A stretch of 13,509 bases of DNA. Origin: Actinobacillus sp. Lineage in GTDB: Bacteria > Pseudomonadota > Gammaproteobacteria > Enterobacterales > Pasteurellaceae. Shown piece by piece: positions 1-6,424 of this stretch. Under the pieces are notes generated by a model that ran no database searches, was not told the origin of the DNA, and saw only the letters and a list, made by a program, of their open reading frames with translations. Location: NCBI GenBank assembly GCA_020026055.1, contig JAHHRA010000029.1, positions 1 through 13,509 of the forward strand. Reading direction: 5' to 3'. Position numbers and translations under genes: made by a program. The first letter of the stretch is position 1, and each line of letters opens with the position of its first letter.

Positions 1-2
1 CT

Positions 3-28
3 AAAAGGGAGCTTCGGCTCCCTTTTTT
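3..28 (+). terminator. Rho-independent terminator of an upstream gene outside the window
   Basis: A perfect 10-bp stem (AAAAGGGAGC / GCTCCCTTTT) closes a UUCG tetraloop with a C-G closing pair and runs into six T residues at 23-28. This is an almost ideal rightward intrinsic terminator. Read leftward it also has a hairpin and four T residues, so it may work weakly in both directions. The gene it serves lies to the left of the window and converges on sspB. Confidence 0.9.
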
Positions 29-42
29 ATTTACAGAAAATT

Positions 43-91
43 AAAAAACACGCCCGCAAAATGGGAAAAATTTTTCCGAAAATAGAGGCGT
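43..91 (-). terminator. Probable terminator of the sspA-sspB unit, formed by repeat copy 1
   Basis: Read leftward, the near-palindrome at 91-50 folds into a long hairpin with GC-rich base (GCGGGCGT side) and is followed by six T residues (complement of 43-48). It lies 26 bp past the sspB stop codon, where a terminator is expected, and no other hairpin was seen there. Confidence 0.65.
50..91. repeat. 42-bp near-palindromic repeat, copy 1 (intergenic)
   Basis: Outer arms ACGCC (50-54) and GGCGT (87-91) flank a core GGAAAAATTTTTCC (64-77). It matches three other copies in this window (5444-5485, 9127-9168, 10006-10046) in length, arms and core. It lies between the sspB stop and the terminator at 3-28. 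Whether it is an inserted element or a motif that evolved in place cannot be decided from this copy alone. Confidence 0.85.
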
Positions 92-116
92 AGTAAAGTA
101 GTGAGAGAATAGAGGA

Positions 117-545
117 TTATTTAATAATACGTAAAAAATTATTTTCTTTTGCTTTTTTCGATTGCTCTGTTTCTGCAAAAGATTTTGCTTGTTTTTCAGA
201 TTTAGCATCTAAGTCTATATAGATTTCTTCAGGCTCAAACATCGCACCATCACCATTTTCACGAGCATAAATTGCAGTGACTGCACCTATTGGAACTCGA
301 ATGTGACGAGTCACACCTTGAAAACGGGCATTAAATTCAATAGCCTCATCGTTAAGAATGAGATCATTTGTAGCACGCATTGAGATATTTAAAATAATTT
401 GATTGTCTTGAATATATTCTTCTGGGACATCGACACCATAATAGGTGGTATTTACAACAAGAAATGGTGTGAGATCGTTGTCAGAAATCCAATCATAATA
501 AGCTCTTAATAAATAAGGTCTTTTAGCAGATAATTTTTGAATCAT
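117..545 (-). CDS. sspB: Stringent starvation protein B, ClpXP specificity adaptor
   Basis: SspB is a dimeric cytosolic adaptor that binds ssrA-tagged peptides released from stalled ribosomes and hands them to the ClpXP protease. The 142-residue product starts with the family's N-terminal region (KRPYLLRAYYDW, then LTPFLVV), continues with the substrate-binding fold (IILNISMRA, FNARFQGV, VPIGAVTAIYARENG, MFEPEE), then has a short charged linker. It ends in FLRIIK, matching the C-terminal ClpX-binding tail of the family (E. coli ends LRVVK). The linker is shorter than in E. coli. The start has an AAGG site six bases upstream. The gene follows sspA with an 8-bp gap on the same strand, the usual sspAB arrangement, and is probably cotranscribed with it. 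Confidence 0.95.
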   Translation of the reverse strand: MIQKLSAKRPYLLRAYYDWISDNDLTPFLVVNTTYYGVDVPEEYIQDNQIILNISMRATNDLILNDEAIEFNARFQGVTRHIRVPIGAVTAIYARENGDGAMFEPEEIYIDLDAKSEKQAKSFAETEQSKKAKENNFLRIIK

Positions 546-553
546 AATATACC

Positions 554-1189
554 TTATTTTTCTTCTATAAAGTTTTTAGGAGTGACACAATTAATTGATT
601 CTTGAAAAGATTCACTACTAAATATACGTTCCATATAACCTTTCACTGCTTTACTACCTGCTCCTGTAAATTCAACACCTAGCATTTGCATTTTCCATAA
701 TAATGGCGCGACATAGCAATCAACTAAACTAAATTCTTTGCTCATAAAAAAAGGCGTAAAGTGGCTAGAAATCGCAAGAAATTGTTCTTTTAAGAATTTC
801 AACGCATTAGCACGTTCAGTTTCTGTTTTACCAAATTCTGCTACTTTAATATATTGGTACCAACTATCTTGAATATCCTGCATAAGTTGACGCTTTTGAG
901 CACGTTCTACAGGAAATACAGGCATCAACGGGGGATGTGGAAAACGTTCGTCTAAGTATTCTAAAATAATATGTGATGTGCGGATCACAAGGTTACGATC
1001 CATTAATGTAGGGATAGTTCCTTTTGAATTGACTTCCATTAAATGCTCATTGATTGTACCTGGTGAAATCGTTTCAATTTCATAGGCTGTACCTTTTTCA
1101 GCAAGCACTAGACGAACTTGATGACAATAAATATCATCGCTATTTGAAAATAAAGTCATCACTGATCTTTTGTTGGCGACACTGGTCAT
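554..1189 (-). CDS. sspA: Stringent starvation protein A, RNA polymerase-associated glutathione S-transferase-like protein
   Basis: SspA has a glutathione S-transferase fold but binds RNA polymerase and changes promoter choice during starvation and acid stress. The chosen start gives 211 residues: GGAGG sits at ideal distance before ATG at 1189, and the protein then begins MTSVANKRS like its relatives. The frame stays open up to 1231, but that upstream ATG has no comparable site. The thioredoxin-like half (MTLFSNSDDIYCHQVR, about 11-26) is followed by FPHPPL, with P84-H85-P86 at the same positions as the surface pocket described in E. coli SspA. The C-terminal half carries FSLVDCYVAPLLWK and GSKAVKGYMERIF. 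It lies 78 bp downstream of folK, with its own promoter candidate in the gap, and sspB follows. Confidence 0.95.
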   Translation of the reverse strand: MTSVANKRSVMTLFSNSDDIYCHQVRLVLAEKGTAYEIETISPGTINEHLMEVNSKGTIPTLMDRNLVIRTSHIILEYLDERFPHPPLMPVFPVERAQKRQLMQDIQDSWYQYIKVAEFGKTETERANALKFLKEQFLAISSHFTPFFMSKEFSLVDCYVAPLLWKMQMLGVEFTGAGSKAVKGYMERIFSSESFQESINCVTPKNFIEEK

Positions 1190-1226
1190 TTTTTCCTCCG
1201 ACGACAAAGCAAAATGGTATAAAAGG

Positions 1227-1255
1227 TTCATATCTTATCATAAAATATCTGTAAA
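1227..1255 (-). promoter_or_regulatory. Candidate sigma-70 promoter for sspA
   Basis: On the minus strand TTTACA (1255-1250, five of six matches to TTGACA) is followed after 17 bases by TATGAA (1232-1227, four of six matches to TATAAT). It lies between the folK stop and the sspA ribosome binding site and would give an untranslated leader of about 30 bases. In an AT-rich genome such matches arise by chance, so this is tentative. Confidence 0.4.
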
Positions 1256-1267
1256 CGGGCAATCTTC

Positions 1268-1768
1268 TCATTTAACTGGCATTAAATAATGATGAATAAT
1301 TTGCATACTATGATTTGCAAATTTTTGGCGTAATTGTTGGATATTTTCTCCTGTTGGTAAACTTAAATCAGGTGCGATATCCGCTAGCGGTACAATTACA
1401 AATTCTCGTTCATGCATTGCGTAATGTGGAACTTGGAGATTAGGAAGATCGATAATTAAATCGTCAATCAATAAAATATCTAAATCTAAAGTTCGCTCTC
1501 CCCAATGCCTTAATCGCATTCGTCCTTGTTGTATTTCAATTTTTTGTAATTTTGAAAGTAGATCTTGAGGTTCTAACTGAGTTTCTAAATAGACGACAGC
1601 ATTAATGAAATCAGGTTGATCCTGTGGACCAAGTGGTGAACTTTGGTAAAAAGGACTTATTTTTTGAAGTTGAGTATTAGGCAACTGTATCAAACTGGCT
1701 AAAGCTTGACACAGTTGTTGTATAGGGTTAGCGAGATTACTGCCTAAAGCAATATAAACTTGGTGCAT
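1268..1768 (-). CDS. folK: 2-amino-4-hydroxy-6-hydroxymethyldihydropteridine pyrophosphokinase (HPPK)
   Basis: HPPK moves pyrophosphate from ATP to 6-hydroxymethyl-7,8-dihydropterin, the step before dihydropteroate synthase in folate synthesis. The 166-residue product opens with YIALGSNL, carries SPFYQSSPLGPQDQPDFINAV in the pterin-binding part (38-58), and has the HPPK signature WGERTLDLDILL (89-100). Its two magnesium-binding aspartates are at 95 and 97, the positions known from E. coli. PHYAMHEREFVIVPL (114-128) is the conserved region after the active site. Length is normal for the family. Its ATG overlaps the pcnB stop codon by one base (TAATG), so translation is probably coupled to pcnB. 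The order pcnB-folK is conserved in enterobacteria and Haemophilus. Confidence 0.95.
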   Translation of the reverse strand: MHQVYIALGSNLANPIQQLCQALASLIQLPNTQLQKISPFYQSSPLGPQDQPDFINAVVYLETQLEPQDLLSKLQKIEIQQGRMRLRHWGERTLDLDILLIDDLIIDLPNLQVPHYAMHEREFVIVPLADIAPDLSLPTGENIQQLRQKFANHSMQIIHHYLMPVK

Positions 1769-3228
1769 TAAATTGTCTGTGTAGTTTTGGATTTGCGTTC
1801 TTTGAAATTACGACGGCGTTGTTTGGATTTATTCTCGTTACTATTGTGAACTTCACGAAATTGACGTTGGCTGTGTTTCAATAATTCTGAACGTTGAGTA
1901 TCATTACTTTGTTGAAATTCATACCACCAAGTAGTGAGATCAATGCTTTCTCCTCCTTCTACTTCAGCTCGCATTGCCAGTAAATCATAAGCAGCACGAA
2001 ATTTTGGATGCTCAAAAGTACGTAGTGCCACTTTTGGGTGACGTTTATGGAATTGAAGTTGTAAATTCCAAATATCACGAATGATAGCTGTGTGACGTTT
2101 TGGAGCTGCTAAGCGTTTACAGATCTGCGAGAGAATTTCATTAGTTGCTAATTGGTAAGCATCATAATTATTTAATCCTCCTTCATTTTTCAGCAACTCA
2201 ACTTTTTCTCGTAGTGGATAATAGAAAAAAGCAGCTAACAAAAAAGCGGGATTAATCGGCAATTTATCAGCAATACGTTCGTCAGTCGAAGACAAAGCTT
2301 GTTGAATCATCTGTTGAGTATGATTATCGCCTTGCTTGGTGAAATAAGGTAGCAAAGTAGGGAAAAGCTTATCAAAAAGGTTATATTTTAACAGTAATTG
2401 ATAAGTTTTAAATCCGTAGCCAGATTGCAACAGTTTTTGACTTTCATCATAAAGACGTGCAGGAGGAATATTTTCTAAAAGAGTAGCTAATTTATGAATT
2501 GGTTCAGCTGTTTTTTCTTCTAAAAACATGTCTAATTTTGCCATAAACCGAATTGCTCGCAACATTCGTACAGGATCTTCTTGATAACGAGTTTCAGGTT
2601 CGCCAATCAAACGCAATTTAGCATTATTGAGATCTTTTAAACCATCAAAAAAATCATAGAGTTGATTTTTATTCGGATCATAATAAAAAGCATTGATACT
2701 GAAGTCGCGACGTAGAGCGTCTTGTTCCATATTGCCGTAGACATTATCTCTTAACAACATACCTGCTTCGCTTTGGCGAGATTGATTGTCATTGTGGCGA
2801 GCTTCATGATCAGCACGGAAAGTTGCAACTTCGATAAATTCACGTCCAAACATAATATGAGCAAGGCGGAAACGCCTACCAACAAGGCGGCATTGGCGTT
2901 GAAAAATATGGCAAATTTGTTCAGGACGAGCGTTTGTTGCAACATCGAAGTCTTTTGGCTTTTGTCCAAGCAAGAGATCTCGTAAACAACCACCGACAAT
3001 ATAAGCCTCAAAACCATTCGCTTGGAGTTTATTCACTACTTGCAAAGCGTATTTATGAATTAAGTTTGGTTGAATACCATATTTCTCAGCGTTTAAAATT
3101 TTGGCTTTAGTTTGAGACAGAAGTTGAGATGAGAACGACACTGCCTTAACTTTACGTCTAGATTGCACTACTTTAGGCGAATGTGTTTTCTTATTGCTGT
3201 TTAATATTTTTTTTATAAAAGTAAAAAT
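1768..3228 (-). CDS. pcnB: Poly(A) polymerase I, with a probable AUU start codon
   Basis: PcnB adds 3' poly(A) tails to RNAs and so promotes their decay, including that of antisense RNAs. The product has the class II nucleotidyltransferase head: IVGGCLRDLLLG, then KPKDFDVATNA with the catalytic D-x-D pair (D93, D95 counting from the AUU), then VGRRFRLAHIMFG, RRDFSINAFYYD and ETRYQEDPVRMLRAIRF, and a very basic C-terminal tail. The frame has no suitable ATG. A GTG at 3168 lacks a ribosome binding site. The frame stays open further upstream to an ATT at 3228, with GGAG six bases before it, and it then reads F-T-F-I-K-K-I-L, like the E. coli start MFTRVANFCRKVL. E. coli pcnB is reported to start at AUU. 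With this start the protein has 486 residues. dksA lies upstream and folK overlaps downstream. Confidence 0.93.
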   Translation of the reverse strand: MFTFIKKILNSNKKTHSPKVVQSRRKVKAVSFSSQLLSQTKAKILNAEKYGIQPNLIHKYALQVVNKLQANGFEAYIVGGCLRDLLLGQKPKDFDVATNARPEQICHIFQRQCRLVGRRFRLAHIMFGREFIEVATFRADHEARHNDNQSRQSEAGMLLRDNVYGNMEQDALRRDFSINAFYYDPNKNQLYDFFDGLKDLNNAKLRLIGEPETRYQEDPVRMLRAIRFMAKLDMFLEEKTAEPIHKLATLLENIPPARLYDESQKLLQSGYGFKTYQLLLKYNLFDKLFPTLLPYFTKQGDNHTQQMIQQALSSTDERIADKLPINPAFLLAAFFYYPLREKVELLKNEGGLNNYDAYQLATNEILSQICKRLAAPKRHTAIIRDIWNLQLQFHKRHPKVALRTFEHPKFRAAYDLLAMRAEVEGGESIDLTTWWYEFQQSNDTQRSELLKHSQRQFREVHNSNENKSKQRRRNFKERKSKTTQTI

Positions 3229-3238
3229 AATTAGCTCC
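3226..3238 (-). promoter_or_regulatory. Ribosome binding site and AUU start of pcnB
   Basis: On the minus strand GGAG (3238-3235) is followed by six bases and then ATT (3228-3226). This is the only well-placed purine-rich site upstream of the conserved pcnB frame. The codons after ATT encode residues like the known E. coli N-terminus. A second ATT lies directly before it (3231-3229), but only three bases from the GGAG. Confidence 0.7.
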
Positions 3239-3261
3239 GAAATTTAGCAAGATTAACAATA

Positions 3262-3285
3262 ATAAAAGGGACGTTTTTGCGTCCC
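3262..3285 (-). terminator. Terminator or attenuator between dksA and pcnB
   Basis: Read leftward, GGGACG and CGTCCC (3285-3280 and 3273-3268) form a six-base stem around a CAAAAA loop, followed by TTTTATT. It sits 26 bp past the dksA stop and about 24 bp before the pcnB ribosome binding site. With so little room left for a pcnB promoter, partial read-through from dksA is a likely source of pcnB transcripts. Confidence 0.75.
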
Positions 3286-3311
3286 ACTTCGTTTTAATCT
3301 TTGTAAAAGAA

Positions 3312-3752
3312 TTATGCCATCATTTGTTTTTCACGAATTTCAGCTAAAGTTTTGCAATCAATACAGAGATCTGCCGTCGGACGTGCTTCTAAGCGTCGTA
3401 GTCCAATTTCTTCTCCGCAAGTTTCACAATAACCGAAATCATCATTAAGCTCTAATTTTTTTAAAGTATGTTCAATTTTTTTGAGCAATTTACGTTCACG
3501 ATCTCGCGTGCGTAACTCAAGGCTAAATTCTTCCTCTTGAGTAGCACGATCCGAAGGATCTGCAAAGTTTGTTACATCATCTTGTAGACGATCAACAGTA
3601 CGTGAACTTTCACTACAAATTTGATTGTGCCACGCTTGTAGAATTTTTTTAAAGTGTTGCTGTTGCTCTTCACTCATGTATTCCTCACCTTTTTTCATAA
3701 CATAAGGTTCTACACCTGCTAAAGAAAGCAAACTTAAGGAGGATTTTTTCAT
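3312..3752 (-). CDS. dksA: RNA polymerase-binding transcription factor DksA
   Basis: DksA enters the RNA polymerase secondary channel and works with ppGpp to lower rRNA promoter activity and raise amino-acid promoters. The chosen ATG at 3752 lies eight bases after GGAG and gives 146 residues, the usual length. The ATG at 3755 is five bases away, and a GTG at 3758 is too close. The product shows LSLLSLAGV and EEYMSEEQQQHF near the N-terminus, then the coiled coil with its tip DPSDRA (66-71, with the two functional aspartates and the alanine), and QEEEFSLELRTRDRERKLL. A four-cysteine zinc site follows (C109, C112, C130, C133) in YCETCGEEIG and ADLCIDC. It diverges from comEC and leads a leftward dksA-pcnB-folK group. 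Confidence 0.97.
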   Translation of the reverse strand: MKKSSLSLLSLAGVEPYVMKKGEEYMSEEQQQHFKKILQAWHNQICSESSRTVDRLQDDVTNFADPSDRATQEEEFSLELRTRDRERKLLKKIEHTLKKLELNDDFGYCETCGEEIGLRRLEARPTADLCIDCKTLAEIREKQMMA

Positions 3753-3764
3753 CATCACTACTCC

Positions 3765-3964
3765 AAATAAAAAGCAATTATTTTAAAAATAAAGTTAATA
3801 AGAAATTCAAAGGGGGGTATAAATAACAGAAGTTTGTTAAATAATCAAATAAAAAAATAGTTATTTTGTGAAACAAGTAAAATTTGTGACACCGATCGTA
3901 AGCATAAAAATAATAAAGTATGTATGCGATCAAATTACCCAACAATGTTAGAAAGGAGAGGGTA
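3765..3964. promoter_or_regulatory. Divergent dksA / comEC control region
   Basis: About 200 bp separate the dksA ribosome binding site from the comEC start. The stretch is strongly AT-rich apart from a run of six G at 3812-3817. On the dksA strand this run is CCCCCC just after an AT stretch (TTATTTATA), so it could be the GC-rich discriminator of a stringently controlled dksA promoter, although no convincing -35/-10 pair was found. On the comEC side there is a CRP-like site at 3882-3903 and an excellent ribosome binding site, AAGGAG at 3953-3958. Confidence 0.5.
3882..3903 (+). promoter_or_regulatory. CRP / CRP-S-like site upstream of comEC
   Basis: The sequence TGTGA (3885-3889), six bases, then TCGTA (3896-3900) fits the CRP layout of TGTGA-N6-TCACA. 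Its second half also resembles the CRP-S half-site TCGCA used with Sxy/TfoX at competence genes. In H. influenzae the comEC homologue rec-2 belongs to that competence regulon. Its centre is about 72 bp before the comEC ATG. A further TGCGATC at 3925-3931 matches only one half-site. Confidence 0.5.
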
Positions 3965-6394
3965 ATGAAAGTTCAATATTTTTTTATTTGTCCAATTATT
4001 TTGCTAATTGATTGTCTATTTTTAATTTTACCGTTAAATTTTCTCAAATTTTGGCAGTGGAACATTGTTGTACTGTGTTTTTTAAGCTTTTTAGCTTGTT
4101 GGAGTAAAAAATTATGGTATTTCCACTTAAAAAAAATTGGAGTTAGTTTAATTATCATTGTATTTGTTTTTTTTTATTTTCAACTTTATTTTTTGCATTT
4201 GTGGAAACTTGCAAATGCTAATCAAATGCTACCTCGTGAACTTAATACGACTTTTCAAATCACGAAATTACTCAAAAAAGATCAATTTCAAACTATTATC
4301 GCAAAGACATCTTTACCCACTTCCGCTTATCCACAACATGTTTATTTAACGTGGAAAAGTGAGCAAACTCCACAACTGAATGAGACTTGGCAAGGCAAGC
4401 TTCGTCTTCGACCTTTAACCAGCCGTTTGAATTTTAAAGGATTTGATAAACAAAAATGGTTTTTTTCACAAAGTATCACTGCATATGGCTCAGTAACTGC
4501 CGTAAAGAAAATTTCTTCAGCCCATTCGTGGCGAAGCAAATTATTACAGAAAAATGTTGAAAAAACACAAGGGTTACGCCAACAAGGGCTCTTATTAGCT
4601 TTAGCGTTTGGGGAACGAGCATGGTTGTCGTCTGATATGATGACAATTTATCAAAAAACTAATACTGCTCATTTAATCGCTATTTCTGGCTTACACATTG
4701 GCTTAGTTTTCTTATTCGGATTTTATGCGATGAGAATGATGCAGTATGTTCTACCTCAAACATTGAGGCAAGGTGTATTGCCTTATTCTTTTTGTTATTT
4801 TGGAGGGCTTAGTTTTGCTTTTTTTTATGCTTATCTTGCAGGATTCTCAATTCCGACTTTAAGAGCGTTATTTGCGTTATTTATGCTTATTATTTTTCGG
4901 ATGCAACGTTTATGTCTTAGCAAATGGCGATATTTTTGGTTAGTCGTAGCGATTTTATTATTGTTTGATCCGAAGATGATCCTTTCTGAAAGTTTTTGGC
5001 TTTCTTTTGCCGCAGTGCTAAGTCTATTAATTTGGTATCAGTTTGTACCACTTTCACTATGGTATTGGCGCGATACACTATTATCACGAATGAAATGCCA
5101 TTGGTTAATTGAGTTGTGCCATTTGCAATTTGGTCTATTATGGCTTTTGACACCGTGGCAATTGTTTTTCTTTAATGGTGTATCCTTATGGAGCTTTTTG
5201 ACAAATTTATGGATAGTACCATTTTTTAGTTTTTTATTGCTTCCACTAATTTTTATTGCGATTTTTTGTCAACAACGTGAACTGTGGCAGTGGGCAGATA
5301 GACTCGCTGATTTTATTTTTCAATACTTACCAACGACAGGCTGGGTTGATGTTTCTTTTAACACTGCATTTAGTATAACTTTATTTTGTAGTTTATCTTT
5401 TGGCGGATTAGTGTTTTTTTTGCAATCTCAAAAAACGAAGATTACGCCCTCAAAATTGGAAAAATTTTCTCGAATTAATGGGCGTAAAAATTGTTTTTTT
5501 AGATTGAATTTATCAATACTCCCAACTGTACAATCATTTTTATGGCTGTATGCATTCTTAATACTGATTGTTCTTATCAGTGGAGGAGTAATCATCAAAA
5601 CGTGGATTACTTCGTTTTTAATGCCAGAACAATGGCAAATGACAATGCTTGACGTTGGACAAGGTCTTGCAGTTGTGATTGAAAGAGAGCAGAAAGCAAT
5701 CTTATACGATACAGGGATTGCTTGGGGAAAAACAAAAAATAGAAGCAGTATGGCACGTTTAGAAATTTTGCCTTATCTGCAAAAACATGGATTCCAATTA
5801 GAAGGAATTATCATCAGTCACGATGATTTAGATCATTCAGGAGGATTACCAGATATAATTGAAGCCCATCCTCAGGCAAAAATTTGGCGTTCAGCGATTT
5901 TTGAAAATACTTTACCTTGCGTGCAAGGCGAAACTTGGCAATGGCGAGGACTAACATTTGAAGTGCTCTCTCCTAAGAACCGTCAAACTCAAGCCAAAAA
6001 TGCACAATCTTGTGTGATTTTAGTTAGCGACAAGAAACCCCGTTTATTACTGATGGGAGATGCACCAGCACAGGTTGAAAAACAGCTTATTGATAAATTG
6101 CCACAAGTTGATGTGTTACAAGTCGGTCATCACGGTAGCAAAACATCGACGACAAGTATTTTTCTTGCCAAAATAAAGCCAAAAGTAGCATTAATTTCAG
6201 TTGGAAGGTGGAATCCTTGGCATTTACCCAATCAACATGTTTTAAAAAAGCTTAGATTTTATAACATTACTACTTTAAGTACTGCTCAGAAAGGTGCAAC
6301 TCGGATAATTTTTTATAATAAAAACTTTGAGTTAGAGTCCGTACGTCATGATTGGCAACCTTGGTATCAGGCATTTATTGGCGTGGAATCGTAA
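3965..6394 (+). CDS. comEC: ComEC/Rec2 DNA internalisation channel
   Basis: ComEC carries single-stranded transforming DNA across the inner membrane. ATG at 3965 was chosen because AAGGAG lies six bases before it; an in-frame ATG at 3920 has no such site. The 809-residue protein begins with hydrophobic segments and a soluble domain (roughly 75-185). The Competence core follows, with LLLALAFGERAWLSSDM and the family hallmark HLIAISGLHIGLVFLFGF, then many membrane helices. The C-terminal metallo-beta-lactamase-like domain starts at MLDVGQGLAVVI and keeps HDDLDH (619-624), GDA with D699, and GHHGSK (721-726), so the putative nuclease site looks complete. Repeat copy 2 lies in frame in a loop (residues 494-507). 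The gene leads the run into msbA, lpxK and kdsB, as in Haemophilus. Confidence 0.95.
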   Translation: MKVQYFFICPIILLIDCLFLILPLNFLKFWQWNIVVLCFLSFLACWSKKLWYFHLKKIGVSLIIIVFVFFYFQLYFLHLWKLANANQMLPRELNTTFQITKLLKKDQFQTIIAKTSLPTSAYPQHVYLTWKSEQTPQLNETWQGKLRLRPLTSRLNFKGFDKQKWFFSQSITAYGSVTAVKKISSAHSWRSKLLQKNVEKTQGLRQQGLLLALAFGERAWLSSDMMTIYQKTNTAHLIAISGLHIGLVFLFGFYAMRMMQYVLPQTLRQGVLPYSFCYFGGLSFAFFYAYLAGFSIPTLRALFALFMLIIFRMQRLCLSKWRYFWLVVAILLLFDPKMILSESFWLSFAAVLSLLIWYQFVPLSLWYWRDTLLSRMKCHWLIELCHLQFGLLWLLTPWQLFFFNGVSLWSFLTNLWIVPFFSFLLLPLIFIAIFCQQRELWQWADRLADFIFQYLPTTGWVDVSFNTAFSITLFCSLSFGGLVFFLQSQKTKITPSKLEKFSRINGRKNCFFRLNLSILPTVQSFLWLYAFLILIVLISGGVIIKTWITSFLMPEQWQMTMLDVGQGLAVVIEREQKAILYDTGIAWGKTKNRSSMARLEILPYLQKHGFQLEGIIISHDDLDHSGGLPDIIEAHPQAKIWRSAIFENTLPCVQGETWQWRGLTFEVLSPKNRQTQAKNAQSCVILVSDKKPRLLLMGDAPAQVEKQLIDKLPQVDVLQVGHHGSKTSTTSIFLAKIKPKVALISVGRWNPWHLPNQHVLKKLRFYNITTLSTAQKGATRIIFYNKNFELESVRHDWQPWYQAFIGVES
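5444..5485. repeat. 42-bp near-palindromic repeat, copy 2 (inside comEC)
   Basis: Arms ACGCCC (5444-5449) and GGGCGT (5480-5485) flank the core GGAAAAATTTTCTC. Forty-two bases are fourteen codons, read in frame as TPSKLEKFSRINGR in a polar stretch between two hydrophobic segments of ComEC. No T-run follows on either strand, so it should not end transcription there. It could be an in-frame insertion or native sequence shaped to the motif. Confidence 0.8.
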
Positions 6395-6424
6395 ATCAAG
6401 GTACAATGCTACGTTTTTAATGAT

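Noticed and set aside
1190..1231. Longer sspA starting at an ATG 14 codons upstream
   Set aside because: The internal ATG at 1189 has a near-perfect GGAGG site and matches the family N-terminus; the extension has neither.
2751..3017. Open frame of 88 codons on the minus strand in another frame of pcnB
   Set aside because: It overlaps the catalytic part of pcnB, and its product is low-complexity hydrophobic sequence without family features.
3859..3880. Second CRP-like site (TGTGA at 3867) upstream of comEC
   Set aside because: Only the left half matches; the other half reads TAAAA in AT-rich sequence.
3920..3964. comEC start at the ATG of 3920
   Set aside because: No ribosome binding site precedes it, while AAGGAG is ideally placed for ATG 3965. 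The extra 15 residues are polar and do not look like a ComEC start.
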